Origin: Medakamo hakoo
Lineage: Eukaryota > Chlorophyta > Trebouxiophyceae > Coccomyxaceae
Length of the DNA: 64,000 bases
Reading direction: 5' to 3'
Assembly: GCA_026636295.1 (NCBI GenBank)
Contig: CP089463.1
Span: 248,001-312,000 of the forward strand
The translations under genes were made by a program, and so were the position numbers. The stretch's first letter is position 1. Every line of letters starts with the position of its first letter. The notes beneath the pieces are model-generated. The model did no database searches. It was not told the DNA's origin and saw nothing but the letters and a program-made list of their open reading frames with translations. Below, one piece after another: positions 54,355 through 63,637 of the stretch.

Positions 54355-55219
54355 ATGGCCCTCCGCCGCGCCGCGTCCGCCATCGCCCAGTCCACGGGCC
54401 TGCGCATGGTCCCAGTGGCTGCGGCCGCGACCTCCGGCCTGGCCCGCTGGATGTCGACCTGTGCGTTTTTCTTTTGGCGAGGACGAAAAATCACGGCGTC
54501 AAGCCTCCTACGTCGTCGACCCTCTCGCCTGTTTTTTCTCACGCCCGCCGCCCATACACCCCTTTTCCCGCGCCCACACTCTCCAGTTGCGAGCGATGTG
54601 AAGTACGCCAAGTCCCACGAGTGGGCCAAACAAGACGGCGACATCGTGACCGTCGGCATTTCCGACCACGCGCAGGTGAGGAGTGCCGGCGCGCATTAGC
54701 TTTGGTTGCCCACGCGTGTGTGCGAGTGGAAGGCGGTTGTTTCCGGTCGTTCTCCGGGCCCCACTAGCGGCCCTAGGTCCTGATCGGCCTCCGATCAGGG
54801 AGGGGGAAGGGAATGAGGTTGGGTGGAGGGCACAACGGCGCGCGTTGGCCGTCTGCGCGCGCGGCTCGTTCCTCCCACGCCTGTCCCTGTCTCACCCATC
54901 AAAACCACCACCCCTCTCTCTGCGCACACCTCAACAGTCCGAGCTGGGCGACGTCGTCTACGTCGAACTCCCCGAAGTCGGCTCCCAGGTCACGAAAGGC
55001 GAGTCGTTCGGCGTCGTCGAGTCCGTCAAAGCCGCGTCCGACGTCTACTCGCCCGTCGACGGCGAGGTCGTGGAAGTGAACAACGCGCTGGCGGACGACG
55101 CGTCGAAAGTGAACGCGGACGCGTTTGGCTCTGGCTGGATCATGAAAGTGCGCGCGGGGCCGGGCGCGACCGATGGCCTGATGGACGTGGCCGCGTACAA
55201 GGCGTCTGTCGGCGAGTGA
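54355..55219 (+). CDS. GCSH: Glycine cleavage system H protein, mitochondrial
   Basis: Lipoyl carrier of the mitochondrial glycine decarboxylase complex, central to photorespiration. Three exons (54355-54460, 54587-54675, 54938-55219), 158 residues. An R/A/S-rich mitochondrial presequence ends near LARWMST; the domain begins [20 protein letters not shown] and continues [40 protein letters not shown] with the lipoyl-lysine in ESVKA, then [20 protein letters not shown] and GSGWIMKVR. All H-protein landmarks are present and the length is normal. Intron 2 carries a 9-bp inverted repeat at 54779-54799. Confidence 0.96.
54779..54799. repeat. 9-bp inverted repeat in a GCSH intron
   Basis: CCTGATCGG and CCGATCAGG are separated by CCT. 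A small hairpin of unknown meaning. Confidence 0.8.
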
Positions 55220-55449
55220 GGAAAGCGCGGGGCCGGGCGCGGCGGCGTTGCGCGCGCGGCTAGGTTTTGTCGCTCGAAGTGTGGCGGGGGACGTGGATGT
55301 GGACAGGGAAGCGTGCACGCAGACGAGGCGCCCGTGGGGGGGGCGTGTCGTTCACATTTTCTTTCCACATCTCTCCCGAGTGTTTGCGTGTGTGTGTGCG
55401 TGCGAGATTTCAATCCGAGCAGTCGTGTTCTTTTCTTTCAGTCCGTTTC

Positions 55450-56852
55450 TCACCGCCGCGCCCGCTTCCCACCACCACCACCGCCACCGTCTCCACCATC
55501 CTCTGCTCTCGACCGGGCCGCAGCCCGCGCCCGCAGCTCGTCCAGTCCCGCTTCCGTGCCCGCGTCCGCGTCCGCGTCTGCCCACTGCAGGACTAAGCGG
55601 CGGCCGTACAGGTGCGTGCCTGTCAGGCCCGCTAACGCGGCTGCCGCTTCGGACGGCGTCGCGAAATCTAAAAAGCCGTACCCACGGTGCGACCCGTCCA
55701 GGGACGCTTTTTTGGGCAGGCGCACGGATTTCAGGGCGCCAAAAGGCGCGGCCAGAGACGCCAGGTCTTTGCGCGAGGCCTGGAACGCCACGTTCAGGAC
55801 GGCGATCTTGGTGCGGCCGCGATGGGGTTCGTGGGACGGGGGCGCGCCGCCCGCGCCCGCGGCGCCCGCGGCGCCGCCGCCTTCCTCGGTGGCAAACTCG
55901 ACCACGAGCGCGTGCCCGCCCAGGCGCGAACCCTGCGTCGCGTCCCGCACCGCCGCCGCCACGTCTGGAGATGACAGCTCCACAAAGCCGTAGCCGGCAG
56001 AGGGCGCAGGGCCCGCCGCTTTCTTACCGCCGGGCAGTTTTTTGCGGGCGACGCGCGCGGCGCGGACGGCGCCGCCCGCCTTGCCAGCCGCGGCCTTGAA
56101 GTGCGACGCCAGGCCGGCGTCGTCCGTCGCGAACGACAGGTTTTTGACGAAGAGAGTCGCTGTTGGCGTGGGAGCGTCATCAGCCGCCAGGGCGGCCGCG
56201 GCCGCGACGGACGCGGGCCGGGCGGCGGCAGGGGCGGCGGTCGTGGTGGACGGGCGGTCAGCCGCCGGCACCGCCGGCACCGGCGGCAGACCCACCGCCG
56301 CGCCCGCCTTGAACACGCCTGCGGGCGCCCACTCCACGTACAGCGGCACGTGGTGCAGGCGGCGGTAGGCCAGCCCCTTAAGTGCACGCGCCGCGGAGGG
56401 CGGGTCCGCGAATTCCAGCAGGGCCAGGCCCCGCGTCGGCGGGAGGACGCGGCGCGTGACCAGGCCGTGCGGGCGGGCGAGCGCGTCGACGTCCGCCTCG
56501 CTCGTCGCGTACGGCAGGTTTTTCAGCAGGAGGACGGTGTCGGACCGGCGGACGCCGCGTGGGGCCGCCGCCGCCGCTTCTAGGACGCCCACGTCCACGC
56601 CGGCGGCCGCCAGGCTGGCCTTCGTCAGCGCCAGGACGTGCGCCTCGCCCAGCGCCAGGCGCACCGCCGCGTCGGGCGCGTCGGGCGAGAGCAGCTCGGA
56701 CTTTGACACGCCGTAGTGCTCCGCGATCGCGGCCGCCACTGTGTCGGGGCGCATGAACAGGGCGTTCCACGACGTCCGGTCGGCTTCGCTTCCCGCGCCG
56801 GACTTGCGGGCGGCGGCCCGGGCGGCTTTGAAGGAGGAGGGACCGCCGCCGC

Positions 56853-56883
<31 letters not shown>

Positions 56884-58186
56884 CTCCCCGTCGGCAGCCG
56901 CCCTGTTCGGCGCGGGCCGCCCGGGTAAGACGTGCAAGAGCCGCCCCTGGAAAAAAGAGCCGTCTAAAGCGGCACGGGCAGCAGTCGCAGCCGCCGCGCT
57001 CTCCATCTGGGCGTGGGCGACGCCGCGCGGCGTGCCCGTCAAGCGATCCACCACCAGGTGGAGCGAACTCACCGGGCCGTGCACTTCCAGCGCCGCACGG
57101 ACCTCGTCGGCCGTCGCGGAGAAAGGCAAGTTGCGCAGGAAGAGACGGCCCGACGTGGCTTCCAGCAAAGCCGCGTCGGCGGCCGGGTCCGGCGCGTCCG
57201 GGTCGGGGCCCGGCGCGGGGAGCGGTGGCGGGTAAGACGGCGGCGGGGGGAGCGGCGTGGGTGGTGCCGCGCCGGCCGCGGCCGGCCCGTAGTCCGCCGC
57301 CGCCTCGTCCTCGTCCGACGACTCGCTCTCGCTGCTGCTGCTGCTGCTACTGCTGCTGCTGCTGCTGCCGCTTGTGTCGCTCTCACTGTCATCGCTGAAA
57401 TGCTTGACGGTGCGGGACGCCAGGTACGCGGCGTCGTCCGCGCCCGCGCCATCGTCGGCGAGGAGCGGGTCGGTCGCGGCGCCGGGCGGTGGCGTGGGCG
57501 ACGCTTCACGCGACGAGGACGGCGCCCCCGTCAGGTCCTGGTACTCTTCGTCGTCGTCCGACTCGTCGCCGGCTTTGGCGGGCTTTGGCGCCGACGGCGC
57601 GGCCGCCGTCACGGGCTTGCGCTCGCCCGTCCCGTCGTCATTGGCCCAGACAGCTGCGCCGGACCGGGGCGCGTGCAGCGCCAGAAATTCGGCCAGGCGC
57701 GGGTCGTCCTCCTCTTCATCTTTGGCCTTGCCGCTTCTCTTAGACGGCCTGGACGGTGGCGCGCCAGCAGGGCTGGGCGGCGGTGGCACCACCGCCTTGG
57801 TGGAGTGCCGCGACCACGGCCGCCCCAGGGCGGCCGACCCGGGCGGCGCGGCCAGTTCCACTGCCAGACGCCCGGAGTCCATGAATGCCCGGTTGAAGTA
57901 CGCCACCACGTCGGCGGCCTGGTCGGGCGTTTTGAAGCCGACGAAGCCAAACTGGCGGGACCGACCGTCACTGTTGTGGGATAGGCGGGGGATGTAGAGA
58001 GAGGCGTGAGAGGGGAGGGAAGGCGGAAGAAAAAACGCGCCGAACCAGAAAAAAAAGAAAAACGTACGGCGTGCGCATGACCCGGGCGTCCGTCACTTGG
58101 CCACGCTCGCCAAAGTAGGCGCGCAGTTTGGCTTCATCCGCGGACTTGGGTAGGCCCTTGACGCAGATGCGTGAGGACGAGGACAT
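55450..58186 (-). CDS. RBM19: Multiple-RRM pre-rRNA processing protein RBM19/MRD1
   Basis: Nucleolar protein with five or six RNA-recognition motifs that binds 18S pre-rRNA sequences and is needed for small-subunit processome cleavages. Two exons on the minus strand (58186-58068, 57970-55450), 879 residues. Seen: RRM1 [20 protein letters not shown], then [20 protein letters not shown]; a long acidic/serine-rich linker; [23 protein letters not shown]; the conserved [20 protein letters not shown] and GVSKSELL box; [44 protein letters not shown] with [13 protein letters not shown]; and the last [23 protein letters not shown] with [17 protein letters not shown]. Motif order fits RBM19/Mrd1. It is head-to-head with FCF1. 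Confidence 0.93.
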
Positions 58187-58468
58187 GGCGTTTTGCACGG
58201 GCTAGCAAACGGCGGCCGTCGGGCGGCGGCGCGCGAAGGAAACAGACGGCTGGCGGTTGAGTGAGCGGTTTCTGAGGCACGCGGCCTGCCTGAGCGGGTA
58301 GTGCGGACGCTCGGTCTGCTCAGGGATAGCAGTGGGAGGCTCCGCTGACGCGCCGACGTCGTGTGCTTTTTGGCCGCGTTTGTTCGACGCAGTGAACGCA
58401 TGCGTCTGGCGCTGCTCGGCGTCTCACTAGTTCGTTTCTCGTCCCGCGCCCTTTCCACGGCCAATCCC
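58187..58468. promoter_or_regulatory. Divergent promoter, RBM19 / FCF1
   Basis: 282 bp between the starts of two small-subunit processome genes. It is GC-rich with a C/T-rich patch near the middle and T/A-poor flanks. A shared bidirectional promoter is inferred from spacing and matching function. Confidence 0.5.
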
Positions 58469-59339
58469 ATGGGCAAAGCCAAGAAGACGCGCAAGTACGC
58501 GGAAGTCAAGCGCCTCATCAGCCCGAAGGACCTGAAGCAGTTGCGTTTTTTTCGATGGAGGGAACGGCGGGAAAGGCGTCGCTAGCTTTTGCGACGACGG
58601 CTGGCCGTCGTCCCCTGCATGCGCTCCGTTTCCCGCGCTCACCACCGCCATCCTCCACCTCCCGCCCACCACACAGGGCTGCCGCCAAGAAGCAGCAGCA
58701 ACAGGGCAAAGGAAAAAACAAGGAAGACGACGTCCGCCATGTGTAGGTTTCATTTTTTTTTCGGCGCGTGCGCCTCGCCTTCAACCTTCAACCCGTGGCC
58801 AAATGGCCGGGGGCGTCAATCAACAGAACGCGCCCACCGCTGACCGTCTACCCCCTCTCAACGCACCACCCAATCACAGTCAGAAAGTGTCGACCGCCCT
58901 CTTCTTTAAGTGGAACTCGCAACTCGGCCCCCCGTACCAGGTGCTTGTCGACACCAACTTTATCAATTTCTCCATCAAAAACAAAATCGACCTGGTGCAG
59001 GGCATGATGGACTGCCTGTACGCCCAGTGCACGCCGTGCGTGACGGACTGCGTGCTGGCCGAGCTGGAAAAACTGGGGCCCAAGTACAGGGTCGCGCTGA
59101 AAGTCGCGAAAGACCCGCGCCTGGAGCGGTTGCCCTGCGCCCACGCCGGCACGTACGCGGACGACTGCCTCGTGCAGCGCGTGTGCGCGCACAAGTGCTA
59201 CATCGTCGCGACGTGCGACAAGGACTTGAGGCGGCGCATTCGCAAGGTGCCCGGCGTGCCGATCATGTACCTGGCGGGGAGGCGGTACACGATCGAGCGC
59301 CTGCCGGAGGCCACGCTCGGCGGCGCGCCCCGGCGGTGA
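58469..59339 (+). CDS. FCF1: rRNA-processing protein FCF1 (PIN domain)
   Basis: Small-subunit processome factor needed for early pre-rRNA cleavages (A0, A1, A2). Three exons (58469-58539, 58677-58742, 58880-59339), 198 residues, the same length as the human protein. Seen: [20 protein letters not shown], a lysine/glutamine-rich bridge [12 protein letters not shown], then [20 protein letters not shown], the PIN acid motif [84 protein letters not shown]. The first donor is GTTGCG rather than GTGAG; the second donor GTAGGT gives [12 protein letters not shown], which matches the family best. A TGTAA lies at 59409-59413. Confidence 0.95.
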
Positions 59340-59408
59340 GGAGGGGGGCGGACACGGGGGGTTCGGATGGGTGTGTGTGTGTGTCGCGCCGTCAGACTTC
59401 TCTGTGTG

Positions 59409-59413
59409 TGTAA
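59409..59413 (+). terminator. TGTAA poly(A) signal of FCF1
   Basis: TGTAA followed by an A-rich stretch, 70 bp after the FCF1 stop. Confidence 0.45.
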
Positions 59414-59540
59414 AAACAAAACACTGTGTGCTCGTAGCTTTCGTTCTTTGTGTGTTGGCCCACGCGGCGGCGGCAAACGTTTTTTCTACAGCAGACCGAA
59501 CAAAAAAAACACGCCCCCCCCCCCCCCTCCATCCCATGCT

Positions 59541-60084
59541 TCACCGCCCCCGCGCACGCAGCACCACCATCCACCCGCCGCACAGCACGGCCAGGAAAAA
59601 ATACATCCACGCCACGCGGGAGCAGTTGGCCGCGGCGGCGGCTTTCTGGGCTTCGTACGAGGGGACGTGCGGGGACGAGCCTTTCGGCTCATACCACTCG
59701 CCGAGGTACCTGGGCAGTGTGGTGCGTGGGTTGGGTGTGGATGGGTGGGGATGGAAAAACAAACCTGGTGAGAGGCTGGTGCATGCTGTGTAGGGTAGCA
59801 GCCCGGTGCGGGCGTGCGGAGTTCTTTTTGTTCAATCGGCGTCAACACTCAACTGGTAGTCCCGGCGGATGAGCGAGGCCATGGTCGCCATGAAGAGCCA
59901 GCCGAAGACGGACATGCCCGCGCAGAAGGAGGTGCCTGGAAGAAGAGAGCGGGGAGGGGGGGGGGGGTCGAAACGAATGAGCGAGCGCCGTGAAGAAAAA
60001 CGAGCAAAAGAAGAGGCGCGCGCCGAGGGCCCGTAGCACGCGCTTGCGCGCTCCCAGCGTGCGCGCACCTGTCGGGCCGCACAT
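59541..60084 (-). CDS. RNASEK: Ribonuclease kappa-like small membrane protein
   Basis: Three small exons on the minus strand (60084-60069, 59935-59854, 59709-59541), 88 residues. RNase kappa proteins are about 95-residue, two-span proteins associated with the V-ATPase and endosomal uptake; ribonuclease activity is reported for some. The joined product reads MCGPTGTSFCAGMSVFGWLF, MATMASLIRRDYQ, YLGEWYEPKGSSPHVPSYEA and NCSRVAWMYFFLAVLCGGWM, matching the family plan: CGP start, first span, short loop with an acid-rich turn, then a Tyr/Asn-Cys entry to the second span. The second donor is GTTGAG, not the usual GTGAG. If that intron were retained the frame would stop after 39 residues. Confidence 0.72.
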
Positions 60085-60328
60085 GGCGGGCGAGAGGAGG
60101 TTGGGGACGAGCGGGCGGCCCTCCTCAACGAGGAGAGAAAAAAGACGCGAGCGAGCGCGCTCGCGAATAAAACGAGTGCCCAAGTGAAAAACTCGCTCCT
60201 CAGTCTCGCTTTCCGTTTCGTCGTGGGGCCGGCCGCGCTCATCCACGGCGCCTCCACCACGTCCCAGACCCACCACTGCCTTCCCTAGACCCATTAGTAT
60301 ACAGCCCGATTTCAAAATAGCACTGGAA
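60085..60328. promoter_or_regulatory. Divergent promoter, RNASEK / RRP15
   Basis: 244 bp between outward starts; contains an A/G-rich stretch around 60130-60150. Shared control is inferred only from spacing. Confidence 0.35.
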
Positions 60329-61321
60329 ATGACGGTGGCTGCCCCGAAACGCGCGCGGCCAGAGCCGCCGGCCGCGCATGCCGACGACTTTGACGCCCCG
60401 CCCGGCCTGTCGCCCGCGGACCTGGCCCCGCCACGCGCCCGGCGGAAAGGTGGTGCACTGCCGTCGCGCCTGCGCGATGGCGGCGCGTCCAGCAGTGGCG
60501 AGGAAGGCGAGGACGACGACGACGAGTTTGGCGACGGCGGCAGCAGCGACGGCGGCGCCGACCCGGCGCCCTCCACGTCCGACGAGGACGATGCACAGCC
60601 CGCCGACCCAAAAGCCTCCGCCATGGCCCGCGCCTTTGCCAAGGTCATGGCGACCGGTGGGCCCGGCGGCGCTGCTGGTGTGCTGGCGTCTTCCAAAAGC
60701 GCGGCCAAGGCCGACGCGGCCGACGCGGACGCGGCAGCCGCGGCCGCGGCCGCGCGGTCCCTGCGCAAAGAGATGCGGCGCCGCGGCCACGCGGCCGTGC
60801 CGCGCCGGGGTGAGGACCCCGACCACGACACGCGGGAACGGGCGTACGCCCGCACCGCCACGCGCGGCGTCGTCCAGCTGTTCAACGCGGTGGCGGCGGC
60901 CCAGCGGTCTCGGGCCGCGGCCGCGGGCGCGGCGGTCGGGTCGACCGCGCGCCGGGCCGCGCGCACGGGCGAGGCGGAGCGGGACGCTTTCTTGGCGGCC
61001 TTGGCCGGCGGAGCAGGGACGGCGGCCCCGGCTAAGAAGCCGCCCGGGTGGGACGTCCTGGACGACAACTATGAGACCCGGACGGGCGGCGGGACAAAGT
61101 TAAAGGACTGGGCGCGCGACCGCGGCGCGGCCGCGGGGCCCGTGGAAGAGAGGTTGGACGGCTCCTCGGACAGCGATGGTGGAGGCGAGGACGGCGAAGG
61201 GGGCGACGGAGACGAGGAGGCGGACCCGCTGGCGGGTGGGGGTGGCGGGTTCCCGTCGTCGTCGGACGACGGCGGCGGTGAGATTGAGGAAGAGGGTGGG
61301 GACGACGACGGCGGGTGGTGA
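60329..61321 (+). CDS. RRP15: Ribosomal RNA-processing protein RRP15
   Basis: Nucleolar factor of pre-60S maturation (27S rRNA processing). One exon, 330 residues. The N-terminal 100 residues are acidic low complexity (EEGEDDDDEFGDGGSSD). The core starts at ASAMARAFAKVMATGGP, continues ARSLRKEMRRRGHAAVPRRG and has the family signature ERAYARTATRGVVQLFNAVA, followed by a charged region and GWDVLDDNYETRTGG. The ATRGVVQLFNAV segment is nearly invariant in RRP15. The C-terminal third is again acidic and glycine-rich. It stops 60 bp before the next gene on the same strand. Confidence 0.9.
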   Translation: MTVAAPKRARPEPPAAHADDFDAPPGLSPADLAPPRARRKGGALPSRLRDGGASSSGEEGEDDDDEFGDGGSSDGGADPAPSTSDEDDAQPADPKASAMARAFAKVMATGGPGGAAGVLASSKSAAKADAADADAAAAAAAARSLRKEMRRRGHAAVPRRGEDPDHDTRERAYARTATRGVVQLFNAVAAAQRSRAAAAGAAVGSTARRAARTGEAERDAFLAALAGGAGTAAPAKKPPGWDVLDDNYETRTGGGTKLKDWARDRGAAAGPVEERLDGSSDSDGGGEDGEGGDGDEEADPLAGGGGGFPSSSDDGGGEIEEEGGDDDGGW

Positions 61322-61381
61322 CGAGCCAGACGCCCGAACAAACACACAACACCACTCCTCTCGTCCTCTCTCGCCTCTCCC

Positions 61382-62356
61382 ATGCTGGCGCACCGCAGCC
61401 CCTGCCCCGCTTCCTGTAGCAGGAGGTCGCCTTTACAGCCAGGGCGGGCAGGAGGCCGGTCCGTGGTCGGGCGGCGGGTGGTGGCGAATGCGGCGAGTCG
61501 CGCGAGCGACGGCGCGGCCGCGGCGACCCTACTGTCCGCTGCTTTCCTGCTGGGCGCGCCCGCCGCCCTCGCGTCGCCCGCCTCCCTGCCACCCATCCTG
61601 GACCGCGCCCGCCTAGTCCCGGAGATCGCAGAAGAGCGCCTGGCTGCGCGCGTCGCGGATTTAGAAGCCCGCACAGGGTGGCGGGTGCGGCTGTTGACGG
61701 CCTTCCCGGACGACGCGGGCGCGCCCGACGCCGACGCCCTGCGGGCCGGGTGGGGCCTCGGGACGGACCGGAGGTCCGTCGCCGTGCTGGCCGACCCGTC
61801 GGCGCCCAACATGCTGCGCTTCTTCCCGGCCGATGAGGTGCTGGCCAAGCTGCCGCGCAGGTTCTTCATCGAGTTGCAGGCCCGGTACGGGAATCTGTTT
61901 GAGCGGCGCAAGGCGGGCGGCGAGCCAGAGGCGCTGGCGGCCGCCCTCGACGCGCTGCTGAGCTGCTTGGACGCGCCGGCCGGCTGCACGACCGTGCCCG
62001 GCCTGTCCCAAGAACAGCGGTCCCTGGGCCTGGTCACGTCCGCGGCGGGCGGCTTCGTGCTGGGCTTCGCCAGCCGGGTGAAGAGCGTCCCACTGTTCCC
62101 GCTCTACCTCGCGCCGCTGTGGGGTCCGCTGCTGGTCTTTTACGGCCTGGCGCCCCTGCTCACGCGCCTGGAGCCCGGCGAAGCCGCGCTGCCGGTCGCT
62201 CTCAACCTGGCGGCCTTCACGGGCGCGGCCCTCCTCTTCCGGCTGTCTCCCCTGTTTGAAAGAGCGGGCGCGGACAGAGAGGTTTTGACAAAGGACGGCC
62301 AGGCCAAGATTCGGGCGACGGAGGACGACGACGACGACGGCGGAGGTTTTTTGTAA
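61382..62356 (+). CDS. TPM-domain protein, probably thylakoid
   Basis: One exon, 324 residues. A bipartite targeting sequence is visible: an R/S/P-rich transit peptide, then a twin-arginine-like GRRVVANAAS and a hydrophobic core AAAATLLSAAFLLGAPAALA ending in an ALA cleavage motif, so the domain should face the thylakoid lumen (inference). The mature part, LPPILDRARLVPEIAEERLA then VADLEARTGWRVRLLTAFPD, GTDRRSVAVLADPSAPNMLR, has the helix-strand pattern of TPM domains such as TLP18.3, a photosystem II repair factor. Unlike TLP18.3 it has about three C-terminal membrane segments. The TGTAA overlapping the TAA stop may be its poly(A) signal. Only 12 bp separate its stop from that of ascorbate peroxidase. 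Confidence 0.68.
   Translation: MLAHRSPCPASCSRRSPLQPGRAGGRSVVGRRVVANAASRASDGAAAATLLSAAFLLGAPAALASPASLPPILDRARLVPEIAEERLAARVADLEARTGWRVRLLTAFPDDAGAPDADALRAGWGLGTDRRSVAVLADPSAPNMLRFFPADEVLAKLPRRFFIELQARYGNLFERRKAGGEPEALAAALDALLSCLDAPAGCTTVPGLSQEQRSLGLVTSAAGGFVLGFASRVKSVPLFPLYLAPLWGPLLVFYGLAPLLTRLEPGEAALPVALNLAAFTGAALLFRLSPLFERAGADREVLTKDGQAKIRATEDDDDDGGGFL
62352..62356 (+). terminator. TGTAA overlapping the TPM-gene stop
   Basis: TGTAA whose last three bases are the TAA stop. If used, cleavage would fall inside the coding 3' end of the opposite ascorbate peroxidase gene. Confidence 0.3.
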
Positions 62357-62368
62357 AGAAAAAGCATG

Positions 62369-63331
62369 TCACAGCGAAAAGGGCCCTCCTGCATCCCACT
62401 TCACCCCGAGCTCCGACAGCTCCGCGTGCGCGGCCGCGTAGTCTTTGCGGAAGGACGCCTCGTCCTTTGCATACCGTGCAGTGTACGGAAAGAACTCCGG
62501 GTCGTCGCCGAGCACCGCGTCCGTCGCGAGGACGACCAGGTCGGGGTCGGTGGATTCCCCGCCATTGCCCGCGGCACGCAGCACGGCCTGGAAGTACTCC
62601 GACCCGTTGAACGTCAGGTAGTCGGGCGTCCAGGGCGACCCGCCAGGCGCGCCGCGCGGCGGGTGCGCTGTGTACTTTGTGACGGCCCGCCCAAACCCGC
62701 TGCGGTCCGGCTTGCACCTCCCCAGCGTGTGCGCGCCCGACAGGGCGACCAGGGCGCGGGGCGTCAGCCCCAGGCGGTCGGTGAAGACGGCCCGCAGGTG
62801 GTCTGCCGGGCCGCTGGCGCCGCCCGGGTACGGCGGCCCACCGTGCGGCAGCCGCCCCTCGGGCACGAGCGATGCCGGCCCGGGCGCGTCAGCGCGCCCG
62901 TACCGCATGGGGATGCGCGGCCCGCCGGACGCTTCGATGGCAGTGGCGCCGCCGCACTGAATGAGGTCGGCGAAGCTGACGCGCGGGTGGGCGGCCGCAA
63001 TGGGCGCGAGGAGCGTCAGCGCGCTGCCAGCCAGCCCAGCGTTGGCCGCGTGCGCCTGCTCATTCGCAAACCGGATGGACCCGTTGGCCCCGCCCGCGCC
63101 TGGGAAACCCGCCGTGGACTTGCAATCGAAGGTGCCCGCGTCGTGCCAGGCCAACCGGACGAGGACGGGCGCGCAGCCTTCGGTTTTCACAAGGGACTCG
63201 ATGTCCGCGCGCGCGGCGGCGAGGTCGGCCTTGTCCGTCGTGCGCGGCGGGCCCGCCCAGTTGAAAGGCGTGGAGGCGTCGGCGCCGTCAGTGACGCCGC
63301 CGCCGGGCAAGTAGGAGAGGCAGGCGCCCAT
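62369..63331 (-). CDS. APX: Ascorbate peroxidase with an N-terminal acylation motif
   Basis: Class I haem peroxidase that reduces hydrogen peroxide with ascorbate. One exon, 320 residues from the ATG at about 63331. Seen: PVLVRLAWHDAGTFDCKSTA with the distal Arg, Trp and His, GANGSIRFANEQAHAANAGL, VSFADLIQCGGATAIEASGG, GPRIPMRYGRAD, the proximal-His motif LVALSGAHTLGRCKPDRSGF, and LTFNGSEYFQAVL. The N-terminus MGACLSYLPGG has Gly2, Cys4 and Ser6, the form expected for N-myristoylation plus palmitoylation. There is no transit peptide, no C-terminal span and no peroxisomal signal. A small Gly/Pro-rich insert precedes PGGASGPADHLRAVF. It faces the TPM gene tail-to-tail. Confidence 0.92.
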   Translation of the reverse strand: MGACLSYLPGGGVTDGADASTPFNWAGPPRTTDKADLAAARADIESLVKTEGCAPVLVRLAWHDAGTFDCKSTAGFPGAGGANGSIRFANEQAHAANAGLAGSALTLLAPIAAAHPRVSFADLIQCGGATAIEASGGPRIPMRYGRADAPGPASLVPEGRLPHGGPPYPGGASGPADHLRAVFTDRLGLTPRALVALSGAHTLGRCKPDRSGFGRAVTKYTAHPPRGAPGGSPWTPDYLTFNGSEYFQAVLRAAGNGGESTDPDLVVLATDAVLGDDPEFFPYTARYAKDEASFRKDYAAAHAELSELGVKWDAGGPFSL

Positions 63332-63637
63332 GGTCGAGGGGAGGGTGCTGGAAGGAGGGATGGGATGCAAGAGTGGTGGGGAGGTGGGGGGGACGGCAAG
63401 AAAAGGAGACGGCCAGCGCGTTCTTTCCTTCCTCCGACAAGCGTGCTAGTGGCCGGACGCGTCAAGATCCGTGCTTGACGACGGAGAAGCCGCTCACCTG
63501 CGGTGCGTCGCGGCCGCGCGCACGAGCAAACGGCAAAGCATGTCTGAGGGCATGCGTTTTGCTCAACCCACGGGACAAAGCATTTTTTCTCAACACACGC
63601 GGAACACACGCTCACGCCCCCCACACCTCCAACATTT
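63332..63637 (-). other. Upstream region of ascorbate peroxidase
   Basis: 306 bp between the APX start and the 3' end of the next minus-strand gene. It holds G-runs near the APX start and no clear TATA box. No gene is supported. Confidence 0.55.

Noticed and set aside
59832-60084. A 39-residue single-span protein ending LSVDAD
   Set aside because: It requires keeping an intron; the spliced 88-residue product matches the RNase kappa plan better. The short form is kept only as a possible isoform.
62357-62368. A shared transcription terminator hairpin between the TPM and APX genes
   Set aside because: The 12-bp spacer has no inverted repeat, and hairpin terminators are not expected in a eukaryotic nucleus.
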